From contig DEJV01000033.1 in assembly GCA_002353525.1 (NCBI GenBank), positions 1 through 64,000 of the forward strand: a DNA stretch of 64,000 bases, written 5' to 3'. The translations under genes were made by a program, and so were the position numbers. Source of the DNA: Prevotella sp. UBA2739. Its GTDB lineage: Bacteria > Bacteroidota > Bacteroidia > Bacteroidales > Bacteroidaceae. Position 1 is the first letter of the stretch. Each line of letters opens with the position of its first letter. Positions 8,220 through 15,817 of the stretch are shown here, piece after piece. The notes beneath the pieces were generated by a model that worked only from the letters and a program-made list of their open reading frames with translations, was not told the DNA's origin and made no database searches.

Positions 8220-8897
8220 ATGGATATGAAAAAGTATTTAGCTGAAATGGTTGGTACATTCGTGCTGACCCTTCTCGGTTGCGGAGCAGCCGTGAGTTTG
8301 AATTGTGGTGTTGACGCTGCGTCGGTAGTAGGCACAGCAGTAGCATTCGGTCTGGCCGTTGTTGCTATGGCTTATACCATTGGCGGCATCAGTGGCTGCC
8401 ACATCAATCCTGCCATCACACTGGGTTGCTATCTCAGTGGCCGCATGAACAGCAAGGATTGCGGAATGTATATGGTGTTCCAGGTGATTGGCGCAGTGAT
8501 CGCTGCCGCCGTTCTCTATCTTATTGTTTCCACATCTCCAGATTTGGCAGAAGGAACCACAACAGGTGCCAACGCTTGTGCTGCCGGACAGACCAACGGT
8601 CTGATTGTTGAGATTGTGCTCACCTGCATCTTCGTGCTGGTGGTATTGGGTGCCACAGCAAAGACCAATGGTGCCACCAACAACTTTGCTGGTCTGGCTA
8701 TCGGTCTGTCGCTTATTCTCATCCATCTCGTTGGTATTCACTATACCGGCACTTCAGTGAACCCCGCCCGCTCTATCGGTCCGGCACTCTTCGAGGGTGG
8801 CCAGGCACTCACCGACCTGTGGGTATTCATTGTGGGTCCGTTCATTGGTGCAGCCTGCGCTGCCGGCATTTGGAAGGCTATTGAGCCCGAGAAGTAA
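8220..8897 (+). CDS. aqpZ: aquaporin Z-like water channel
   Basis: A 225-residue inner-membrane channel of the MIP family. Both half-helix signatures are intact: HINPAITLG in the first half and TSVNPARSIGP in the second. A histidine in LIHLVGIH, a small residue before the second NPA and the NPAR arginine agree with the aromatic/arginine filter of water-selective channels rather than glycerol facilitators. Length and six hydrophobic segments are normal. It starts at ATG 8220 after its own promoter. A hairpin (8907-8939) separates it from the sugar permease gene downstream, which may be partly co-transcribed. Confidence 0.93.
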   Translation: MDMKKYLAEMVGTFVLTLLGCGAAVSLNCGVDAASVVGTAVAFGLAVVAMAYTIGGISGCHINPAITLGCYLSGRMNSKDCGMYMVFQVIGAVIAAAVLYLIVSTSPDLAEGTTTGANACAAGQTNGLIVEIVLTCIFVLVVLGATAKTNGATNNFAGLAIGLSLILIHLVGIHYTGTSVNPARSIGPALFEGGQALTDLWVFIVGPFIGAACAAGIWKAIEPEK

Positions 8898-8906
8898 TTT
8901 TTAGTT

Positions 8907-8939
8907 GAGAGGTGAGAAACAATAAAGGTTTCACCTCTC
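8907..8939 (+). terminator. hairpin between aquaporin and permease genes
   Basis: GAGAGGTGA...TCACCTCTC pair with a small bulge. The sequence after it (ATCTTTCTCTCC) is only moderately T-rich, so it may act as an attenuator or an RNA-stability element rather than a full terminator. Confidence 0.45.
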
Positions 8940-8960
8940 ATCTTTCTCTCCTATCATATA

Positions 8961-10199
8961 ATGAGTAATAAAAATGTAAAACTGACGAGCAAAGAGTACT
9001 TAGTACCCTTTGCTCTTGTTACATTGTTGTTTTTTCTGTGGGGCTTCGCGCGCGCTATTCTCGACGTGCTCAACAAGCATTTCCAGAATGAACTGCAAAT
9101 CTCTATCACTCAGTCGTCGCTCATTCAGGTGACCACCTATCTGGGTTATTTCCTCATGGCCATCCCGGCAGGATTGTTCATCAACCGCTTTGGCTATCGC
9201 CGTGGGGTGGTATTTGGATTGTTGCTGTTCGGCATGGGAGCATTGTTGTTCATCCCTGGTGCTGAAGCCGGAACGTTCTATGCCTTTCTGGGTGCTCTGT
9301 TTATTATCGGTTGCGGCCTGACCTTCCTCGAGACGGCTGCCAATCCCTATGTCACCGAGCTTGGTCCTAAGGAAACATCGACCAGCCGCTTGAATTTCTC
9401 GCAGTCGTTCAATGGCCTGGGCTGTCTTTTTGCCACGTTTGCCGTGGGACAGTTCCTCTTCCGCAACAGTGGTGAGAGCAGCAATGTGGCCATTCCCTAT
9501 GCGGTGCTGGGTGTGCTGGTGCTTGTCATTGCCATGGTGTTTGCCCGTGTCAACCTGCCCGAAATCAAGCATAACGACGGCTTGGAGGAAAAAGCCAAGT
9601 ATGGGCGTGAGCCACTGCTGAAGATATGGAAGCACAAGACCTTTGTCTATGGGCTCATTGCCTTGTTGGCATACGAGGTGGCGGAGATTTCCATCAATAG
9701 CTATTTCATCAATTTCGTGACCGGACAAGGATGGATGACCGACCGTACGGCATCGATGGTGCTTACCGGCGCACTGGCATTCTTCATGATAGGCCGTTTC
9801 TGCGGCAGTTGGATCATGCGCCGCGTGTTGGCCGAGCAGATGCTGCTGATTTGCGGCATCGGTTGTGTGGCATGCACCATGATTGTGCTGATGAACCTTG
9901 GTACCGTGTCGTTAGTGGCACTGTTAGGCATCTATCTGTTTGAGGCCATCATGTTCCCCACCATCTTCTCGTTGGCAGTCCGCGGACTGGGCAGTCTCAC
10001 CAAGAGTGCCTCTTCCATATTGATGATGACGCCAGTAGGCGGATGTGGATTCCTGCTGATGGGCATTATTGCCGATGCCACCAATCTGGTCATTCCCTTC
10101 ATCATCCCGTTGCTGGGCTATATTGCCGTCGCCCTTTATGGTTTCGGCATGGTAACCCACAGGTTGGAAGAAGAGAAAGACGGCAAAAACAACGGATAA
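8961..10199 (+). CDS. FHS-type sugar:proton symporter (FucP-like MFS)
   Basis: A 412-residue inner-membrane permease with about 12 hydrophobic segments. The segment LTFLETAANPYVTELGP and the start LVTLLFFLWGFA are hallmarks of the fucose/glucose/galactose:H+ symporter branch of the major facilitator superfamily. Substrate cannot be assigned from sequence; fucose, glucose or galactose are typical for the family. It follows the aquaporin gene by 63 bp and ends before a clear terminator at 10229. No sugar kinase or isomerase is adjacent. Confidence 0.88.
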   Translation: MSNKNVKLTSKEYLVPFALVTLLFFLWGFARAILDVLNKHFQNELQISITQSSLIQVTTYLGYFLMAIPAGLFINRFGYRRGVVFGLLLFGMGALLFIPGAEAGTFYAFLGALFIIGCGLTFLETAANPYVTELGPKETSTSRLNFSQSFNGLGCLFATFAVGQFLFRNSGESSNVAIPYAVLGVLVLVIAMVFARVNLPEIKHNDGLEEKAKYGREPLLKIWKHKTFVYGLIALLAYEVAEISINSYFINFVTGQGWMTDRTASMVLTGALAFFMIGRFCGSWIMRRVLAEQMLLICGIGCVACTMIVLMNLGTVSLVALLGIYLFEAIMFPTIFSLAVRGLGSLTKSASSILMMTPVGGCGFLLMGIIADATNLVIPFIIPLLGYIAVALYGFGMVTHRLEEEKDGKNNG

Positions 10200-10228
10200 T
10201 TTGTCCCAAAAATGTAGATAAAAACCAA

Positions 10229-10258
10229 AAAAACGGCCCCGAAAGAGGCCGTTTTTTG
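10229..10258 (+). terminator. terminator after the sugar permease
   Basis: AACGGCC/GGCCGTT stem with a C-rich GAAA-containing loop, then TTTTTTGTT. Confidence 0.9.
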
Positions 10259-10322
10259 TTGCAAAAATTAGGGTATTTCAGCCTTTAGACTCTTGTTCGG
10301 GCACAGCAAAAAACAGCTATTT

Positions 10323-10483
10323 CTCATTTGCTAGCAAATTACACTCTCATTTGTTAGCAAATTACACTCCAATTTGTTAGCAAATTACACCTCAATTTGT
10401 TAACAAATCGCATCTTAATTTGTTAACAAATCGCACTCTAATTTGTTAGTAAATCGCATCTTAATTTGTTAGCAAGTTGCACT
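10323..10483. repeat. seven 23-bp tandem repeats with palindromic core
   Basis: Seven back-to-back 23-bp units start at 10323, 10346, 10369, 10392, 10415, 10438 and 10461. Each has the core ATTTGTTAGCAAAT or a close variant (ATTTGTTAACAAAT in units 4 and 5), a near-perfect dyad, followed by a 9-bp tail such as TACACTCTC or CGCATCTTA. Tails change gradually along the array. There is no spacer of CRISPR size and no cas gene. The array fills most of the gap between the permease terminator and the OmpA-like gene. Confidence 0.9.
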
Positions 10484-10496
10484 AACAGGGTAGAAA

Positions 10497-10535
10497 TCAA
10501 CTTTCGGTAGTCGAAAAAGAACTACCGAAAGTTGA
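10497..10535. terminator. 15-bp perfect hairpin between convergent genes
   Basis: TCAACTTTCGGTAGT (10497-10511) pairs with ACTACCGAAAGTTGA (10521-10535) around a 9-nt loop. It lies just past the stop codon of the minus-strand OmpA-like gene. The T-run is weak on both strands, so it may be a rho-independent terminator of low quality or an mRNA 3' end stabiliser. Confidence 0.6.
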
Positions 10536-10549
10536 ATAAATGGGTCCGT

Positions 10550-11401
10550 TTACTCGGCGGGAGCCTGGTCGATCAGCTCCATAAACTGGTCGAGCTTCGG
10601 CGTGATGATGATCTGTGTGCGACGGTTGCGCTGACGACCCAGCTCAGAGTCGTTGCCTGCCAGTGGGTTATACTCGCCACGGCCACCAGCGGTGAGGCGC
10701 TTCGGATCTACACCATATTTATTTTGCAAAGCCTGTACCACGCTCGATGCACGCAGACACGAGAGGTCCCAGTTGTTGCGGATGTTCTCGCGGCTGATGG
10801 GCACATTGTCGGTGTTACCCTCGATGAGCACGTCGTAGTCTTTGTAGTCCTTGATGATTTTGGCAATCTTCGAGAGTGTCTCGGCAGCGCGGTCGTTAAT
10901 CTCGTAAGAGCCAGTCTTGTAGAGCATATTGTCGGCCAATGAGATATACACCACACCCTTGAGCACCTGCACGTCGACCTCTTTCAGCTCTTCTTTCGAC
11001 AGCGAGCGGGTGAGGTTGTTGGTGAGCAGCAGGTTCAGTGAGTCGCTCTTCGACTTCAGCTCGGTCAGGTGGCGGATATATTGGTTCGACTCGTTAATCT
11101 GGTCAACCAGTTTCTCTATCGAGATATTGTTCTGGCTGGCATTGGTGAGACTCTTGTCGAGCGACCTCTGCAGGGCACTGTAGGCTTTCTTCTGCTGTGC
11201 CAGCTGTTCTTCCAGACTTGTCACGCGTGCTTTGGCGGCAGCCAGTTGCTCTTTGGTCACCTGATAGTTGGTGTTGAGTTCTTTATTCTCGTTTTGGCAG
11301 TTCTGCAAGTCGCTCTGTGCGGCCAGCAGGTCTTTCTTACTTGCGCAGCTGCTCATGATCAGACAAGCAGCGAGTGCGCTATACAAAACTGTTTTCTTCA
11401 T
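10550..11401 (-). CDS. OmpA-family peptidoglycan-binding lipoprotein with coiled coil
   Basis: A 283-residue outer-membrane lipoprotein. The start at 11401 (MKKTVLYSALAACLIMSSC) gives a signal peptide with lipobox MSSC. Residues 25-125 are a long heptad-rich coiled coil (DLQNCQNENKELNTNYQ and onward). Residues 150-280 are an OmpA C-terminal domain with IEGNTDNVP, the NWDLSCLRASSV motif that supplies the Asp and Arg for diaminopimelate binding, and GRQRNRRTQI near the end. It probably tethers the outer membrane to peptidoglycan. It is monocistronic, with a promoter candidate TATATTTG on the minus strand at 11444-11437. Confidence 0.92.
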   Translation of the reverse strand: MKKTVLYSALAACLIMSSCASKKDLLAAQSDLQNCQNENKELNTNYQVTKEQLAAAKARVTSLEEQLAQQKKAYSALQRSLDKSLTNASQNNISIEKLVDQINESNQYIRHLTELKSKSDSLNLLLTNNLTRSLSKEELKEVDVQVLKGVVYISLADNMLYKTGSYEINDRAAETLSKIAKIIKDYKDYDVLIEGNTDNVPISRENIRNNWDLSCLRASSVVQALQNKYGVDPKRLTAGGRGEYNPLAGNDSELGRQRNRRTQIIITPKLDQFMELIDQAPAE

Positions 11402-11436
11402 GATGATTTCTGTTTTAAAATGAATAATTCCGAATG

Positions 11437-11444
11437 CAAATATA
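11437..11444 (-). promoter_or_regulatory. -7 element for the OmpA-like gene
   Basis: The minus strand reads TATATTTG, 36 bp before the start codon. Confidence 0.5.
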
Positions 11445-11518
11445 TGAATTAGACGGTAAACCACTGGCATTAGTTTCAGCAGATTAGGAGAAATTAATGA
11501 TTTTTAGGAGATTAAACC

Positions 11519-12343
11519 CTACTTCTTATTCAGATAATACAGGGCAGCACCGATGGCAGTGCAGAACTCCGAATATTTCGGAATGAAGAACCGCACATTA
11601 TAGAACCGCTCCAGCTGTGGGAAGATATATTTGCACTCGGGCAGCAGGGTGAGGTTGCCAATGAGCACAAAGTCGCGAATGCCAGTGCTGATCGACGATA
11701 TGACGGCAGTACTGCCGATGGCTTGCAGCACCATGCAGATGATGCCGCGTGCCAAGTCCTCGCGCGAGGCATTATATTGTGCCTTGGCAAAGAGCGATGC
11801 AGTGGCATCCATAGGCAGTCCGGGCAGCGGGTGGTTGCAGATGTCGCCGATGAGCAGGTTGATGTTCGCGATGTCGCCCTCGCGTGCCAGTGCCTGTATC
11901 TCCTTGATGTCGCTGGTTTGCAGCATCACACGCGACAGTCCAGTGAGGGTGCCGCCGCCGATGCCGATGCCTCCGATGTGCTGGATGTTGTCGCCCTCGC
12001 AGCGCACAAACGAGGTACCGGTACCCATGCTGACCACAATGACGTGGTCTTTGCCCGACTCGTACATGGCTCCCAGACCGTCGGCCATAAACTCGTCGGC
12101 CTTAGCCGTTGGCAGTCCGTATACCGGGTTGTCGACATAAGCACTGCCTACGCCGGTCATCATCACCTGCTCAATGTCGCAGAGGTCGATCTTGTTGTCG
12201 TACAGATACTTGCCGAAGGCACCGTAGAGCGATGTCACGGGGTCGGCAGCCGAGATGCGGATGGGCGATATGACAGCACCGTTGCGTATTCCAACGATTT
12301 TGGTTGTGCTGATGCCCACATCAATACCAATTACGATTCCCAT
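11519..12343 (-). CDS. coaW: type II pantothenate kinase
   Basis: Phosphorylates pantothenate, the first step of coenzyme A synthesis. The 274-residue protein begins MGIVIGIDVGISTTKIVGI, the phosphate-1 loop of the acetate/sugar kinase-Hsc70-actin fold. It continues with VSMGTGTSF, HIGGIGIGGGTLTGLS and a late VLIGNLTLLP, all typical of the eukaryotic-like (fumble/CoaW) type II enzymes rather than CoaA or CoaX. The start at 12343 is chosen because it fits the family N-terminus and follows a promoter (TAAATTTG at 12384-12377). The gene stands alone between the OmpA-like gene and the divergent M1 peptidase. Confidence 0.9.
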   Translation of the reverse strand: MGIVIGIDVGISTTKIVGIRNGAVISPIRISAADPVTSLYGAFGKYLYDNKIDLCDIEQVMMTGVGSAYVDNPVYGLPTAKADEFMADGLGAMYESGKDHVIVVSMGTGTSFVRCEGDNIQHIGGIGIGGGTLTGLSRVMLQTSDIKEIQALAREGDIANINLLIGDICNHPLPGLPMDATASLFAKAQYNASREDLARGIICMVLQAIGSTAVISSISTGIRDFVLIGNLTLLPECKYIFPQLERFYNVRFFIPKYSEFCTAIGAALYYLNKK

Positions 12344-12376
12344 GTTTTCTTTTTTAGGATTGAAGGTTTTCGGGTG

Positions 12377-12384
12377 CAAATTTA
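12377..12384 (-). promoter_or_regulatory. -7 element for coaW
   Basis: The minus strand reads TAAATTTG, 34 bp before the coaW ATG. Confidence 0.5.
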
Positions 12385-12458
12385 GGTAAAAAACAATAAA
12401 ACGGCACATCCTTTGCCATGTTTTTTTCTAATTATTTCGCTATCCTGCAGATTATTCG

Positions 12459-12466
12459 TACTTTTG
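12459..12466 (+). promoter_or_regulatory. -7 element for the M1 peptidase gene
   Basis: TACTTTTG lies 23 bp before the M1 peptidase ATG. TTCG about 19 bp upstream is a poor -33 element. Confidence 0.5.
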
Positions 12467-12488
12467 CAACTGTTTAAATCATATTCTT

Positions 12489-15032
12489 ATGAGCCATTGC
12501 AGAAGATTCTTCACCATCGCCCTCGTGTGCTTTTTAGCCGTTGTCACCCAAGCGCAGCCCGTTGAAAAAGGCGTGCCGCTATCGCTGGCCCAGCAGCGCA
12601 AAGGGCAGATTAGCGATGTGGAGTACAACCTGAAGTTCAACTTGCCTGCCAGTAAGCACGAGCCTGTGCGCGGGCATGCGGCCATCAGCTTCTATTGGAA
12701 TGGCGAGGGCGACGTGGTGCTCGACTTCCAAGGTGAGCGCAGCCAGTTTGACGGACGTTGCACCATCTTCACCAAGAAGAATGCAAAAAAGAAAAAGGAG
12801 AAGCGCATCGAGTCGTTTGCCGCTTTTACGAACGAGCATATCATCATACAGAAAGAGTGGCTCAATGTGGGGGTGCGCAATACCGTGCACCTTGATTTCA
12901 CAAGCAGCGACAAGTCGCTCAACCGCAACGACGAATACCTGTACACCCTGTTCGTGCCCGACCATGCCCGCAGTGTGTTTCCCTGTTTCGACCAGCCCGA
13001 CATGAAGGCTGTCTTCAAGCTGACACTCGAGCTGCCGGCGGAGTGGAAAGCCATCAGCAACGGTGCCGTGCAGGGCAATAGCGTCATGGCTAACCGACGC
13101 ACCATCGAGTTTGCGCCGTCGGACAAACTGCCCACCTATCTGTTTTCGTTCACCGCAGGACTCTTCCAGCGCAAGACCTCATTCTGCAACGGACTGGAGG
13201 TAGAGGCGCTCTACCGTGAGACCGACCCCAAGAAAGTGGCGCAGCTGCAGACTGTGTTCGACGAGGTGGCACTCTCGTTGCACTGGCTGGAAAACTATAC
13301 AGGCATTCACCATCCATTCCAGAAATACGGATTTGTGGTGCTGCCCGGCTATCAGTTTGGTGGCATGGAACATCCCGGAGCCATTCAGTTCAACGACAAG
13401 CGCATCTTTCTTGGCGAGCGGCCCACACCCGACGAGGAACTGAACCGGCTGGAACTCATTGCCCACGAGACGTCGCACATGTGGTTTGGCGACCTGGTCA
13501 CCATGCGGTGGTTCAACGATGTGTGGACCAAAGAGGTGTTTGCCAATTTCATGGCATCGAAGATTGCCCGCGAGCGGTTCCCCAACATCAACCACGACCT
13601 GAACTTCCTGAAAACCTATCAGACGCTGGCCATCAAGACCGACCGCACACTGGGCACGCATCCTATACAGCAACCCCTGTCGAACCTGAACAGTGCGGGA
13701 CTGCTCTATGGCAACATCATCTACGACAAGGCACCCGTCATGATGCAGAAACTGGAAGACCACATGGGAGCGGTGGCCTTGCAAAACGGACTGCGCAAAT
13801 ACCTCTATACCTACTCGTACGACAATGCCACGTGGGACGATCTCATCAACATTCTCGACTCGGTGAAGCCCGAGGCCATGCTCAAAGAGTTCAGCCATGT
13901 GTGGGTGAAGGAGAAAGGAATGCCCGTTATCGAGGTGAAAGCCACCGACAAAGAGGTGCGGCTGACGCAGAAAGACCCTTATGGGCGCGGACTGTTCTGG
14001 CCACAGAAGTTCACGCTTGTGGCCGGCAGAGAGATGGACCGCAACCGTCTGGTGACCGTCGACATGAGCGAACGCTCGTTCAGCATCCCCGTGAACCGGC
14101 GTCCCACCATGCTCATACCTAATTATAATGGCAGCGGATACGGCCGGTTTGTCATCGACCGCGAATATATTCATGAGCTGACCAAGCGCATGCTCAGCAC
14201 CCGTAACGACCTGACACGCTATGCCATTGCCTTCACGCTCTACGAAAACTACCTGAATGGAGTGCACGACAAAGACTATTTCACCGAACTCTTCCGTACG
14301 CTGAAAAAAGAGACGAACCCACTCGTGGCCTCTGCCCTCTGCGAACACATGCACCACTATGCCATCGACCAAGAGCCGCGCTTGCGCCAGCGACTCGAAG
14401 GATTTATGCTCGACATCGTGAAGGGAACCAACCTGCCGTCATGCCGTCAGAACATGTTGCGGCTGTTGGCCACCGACGCCATATCGACAGAAGTGCTCGA
14501 CTATCTCTACAACGCGTGGAAACAGCAAAACGACCCGCTGCTCAGCGAGCGTGACTATATCAACATGTCGTACCATCTGGCCATCATGCGCCCTGCAGAA
14601 TGGCAGCACATCATTAGCACACAGCGCGCAAGACTGAAAAACAAAGACGTGATAGCCGAGTACGATTTCGTCAGCCGGGCCTGTAACCCCAGTCTCAGCG
14701 AGCAGCGAAGCCTTTTCCGCTCGTTGTTGCTCAGGGACAACCGTGCTGTCGAGCCATGGGCCCAATCGCTGTTGCGCCTGCTCTGTTGCCAGGCCCGCGA
14801 ACCGCTGAACAACGAGTTCATCACCCCGGGACTGGAAGCCATGGAGGAAATACAACGCACGGGTGACATCTTCTTCCCCGCCAACTGGGCCAATGCCCTG
14901 CTCGCTGCCCACAAGAGTAAGGAGGCTAAGCGCATGGTGGAAGAGTTTATCGGATCGCATCCCGGTTATCCGCAGGCACTGAAAAACAAAATCATGGAGG
15001 CCGCCTATGGCGTCATGAGGACAAAAGACTAG
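12489..15032 (+). CDS. M1 family zinc aminopeptidase, exported
   Basis: An 847-residue gluzincin with a signal peptide (ending VVTQAQ). The zinc site is complete: H326-E327-x-x-H330 (IAHETSHMWFGD), then E349 in WTKEVF, exactly 19 residues after the second histidine. The substrate-binding motif, normally GAMEN or GGMEN, reads G-G-M-E-H at 291-295, so the last residue is unusual. The order is an N-terminal beta saddle, the catalytic domain, and a long helical C-terminal region. It probably removes N-terminal residues from peptides in the periplasm. It is convergent with the ECF sigma gene 42 bp away, and a 35-bp tandem duplication spans its stop codon. Confidence 0.92.
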   Translation: MSHCRRFFTIALVCFLAVVTQAQPVEKGVPLSLAQQRKGQISDVEYNLKFNLPASKHEPVRGHAAISFYWNGEGDVVLDFQGERSQFDGRCTIFTKKNAKKKKEKRIESFAAFTNEHIIIQKEWLNVGVRNTVHLDFTSSDKSLNRNDEYLYTLFVPDHARSVFPCFDQPDMKAVFKLTLELPAEWKAISNGAVQGNSVMANRRTIEFAPSDKLPTYLFSFTAGLFQRKTSFCNGLEVEALYRETDPKKVAQLQTVFDEVALSLHWLENYTGIHHPFQKYGFVVLPGYQFGGMEHPGAIQFNDKRIFLGERPTPDEELNRLELIAHETSHMWFGDLVTMRWFNDVWTKEVFANFMASKIARERFPNINHDLNFLKTYQTLAIKTDRTLGTHPIQQPLSNLNSAGLLYGNIIYDKAPVMMQKLEDHMGAVALQNGLRKYLYTYSYDNATWDDLINILDSVKPEAMLKEFSHVWVKEKGMPVIEVKATDKEVRLTQKDPYGRGLFWPQKFTLVAGREMDRNRLVTVDMSERSFSIPVNRRPTMLIPNYNGSGYGRFVIDREYIHELTKRMLSTRNDLTRYAIAFTLYENYLNGVHDKDYFTELFRTLKKETNPLVASALCEHMHHYAIDQEPRLRQRLEGFMLDIVKGTNLPSCRQNMLRLLATDAISTEVLDYLYNAWKQQNDPLLSERDYINMSYHLAIMRPAEWQHIISTQRARLKNKDVIAEYDFVSRACNPSLSEQRSLFRSLLLRDNRAVEPWAQSLLRLLCCQAREPLNNEFITPGLEAMEEIQRTGDIFFPANWANALLAAHKSKEAKRMVEEFIGSHPGYPQALKNKIMEAAYGVMRTKD

Positions 15033-15075
15033 GCTGTCCTTATGCCATCATGAGGGCAAAAGACTAGACCATCCT
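15006..15075. repeat. 35-bp imperfect tandem duplication across a gene end
   Basis: Two 35-bp units (15006-15040 and 15041-15075) both carry CATGAGG-CAAAAGACTAG and end in TCCT, and differ at about six to eight positions. The first unit contains the stop codon of the M1 peptidase, and the second reaches the last base of the convergent sigma factor gene. Confidence 0.75.
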
Positions 15076-15632
15076 TATGCTATGAGCATGGTGATGAGCA
15101 GCTGCATCAAGTCGTTGCTGCGGAACTTCCGCCTCAATGTCTCTATCAGCCGGGCTTTTTGGCGGGCCACTGTAGTGGTCGAGATGTTCAGTTGCTGGGC
15201 AATCTCGTGTCCCTTCAAGCGTTGCTCGTATGTCATATTGTAGATGGTTTTCAGGTCATTGGGCAATTGCTCAATAGCCTTGTAAAGCAGGTCGAGCGTC
15301 TCTTGCAACAAATACGAGTCGATAGGACTATTTTCTATCCACTCCTGTGAGCCGGCAAACTGCTCCTGACGCCCCTGCTTGCGCAGCAAGTCGACAATCT
15401 CGTTGTGGACAGCAGAGAACAAGTAGGCCTTCATCTCGCTGGGTTTATCAAATTTCGCTCTCTTTTCATAGACCTTGAAGACAGCCTCTTGCACGCAGTC
15501 TTCGGCCATGTGGGCATAAGGCTCGCCAAGCACTCGTGTGGCATAGCGCAGCAGCGACGGATACGACTCCATATAGAACGACTCCATGTCGCCCTGCCGG
15601 AATTGCTCCACCATGTGCTCGTCTATTTTCAT
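15075..15632 (-). CDS. ECF-type RNA polymerase sigma factor
   Basis: A 185-residue group IV sigma factor. The region-2 helix reads AEDCVQEAVFKVYEKR, and region 4 contains LPNDLKTIYNMTYEQRLKGHEIAQQL followed by the recognition helix STTTVARQKARLIETLRRKF. There is no extra domain. In Bacteroidetes such factors are usually controlled by a FecR anti-sigma factor and a TonB-dependent receptor with an STN domain; exactly those two are encoded divergently from 15818. The ECF and fecR genes are divergent here instead of in one operon. Start ATG at 15632 gives the standard length. Confidence 0.93.
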   Translation of the reverse strand: MKIDEHMVEQFRQGDMESFYMESYPSLLRYATRVLGEPYAHMAEDCVQEAVFKVYEKRAKFDKPSEMKAYLFSAVHNEIVDLLRKQGRQEQFAGSQEWIENSPIDSYLLQETLDLLYKAIEQLPNDLKTIYNMTYEQRLKGHEIAQQLNISTTTVARQKARLIETLRRKFRSNDLMQLLITMLIA

Positions 15633-15705
15633 GCCCTATGTAGATTTCTTTTTAAAAAGGTTGTATCTTCACTAGGAATAGGTGACCTACTCTGCTTGGA
15701 CGCTG

Positions 15706-15713
15706 CAAAAATA
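15706..15713 (-). promoter_or_regulatory. -7 element for the ECF sigma gene
   Basis: The minus strand reads TATTTTTG, 74 bp before the sigma factor ATG. It suggests housekeeping transcription of the sigma gene; any ECF-specific promoter for the divergent operon was not recognised. Confidence 0.45.
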
Positions 15714-15817
15714 CTACAATTTGAGTTATTTCCCTAAATTTTTTCTATAAAAAGTTGCTTTTTAGTGACAAAAAATATAAAACTGAACGTGTTAATAATA
15801 AAAAAGATAAAAACATC

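Noticed and set aside
10323..10483. CRISPR-like array
   Set aside because: Units are contiguous 23-bp repeats with gradual divergence; there are no unique spacers of 28-40 bp, no leader and no cas genes.
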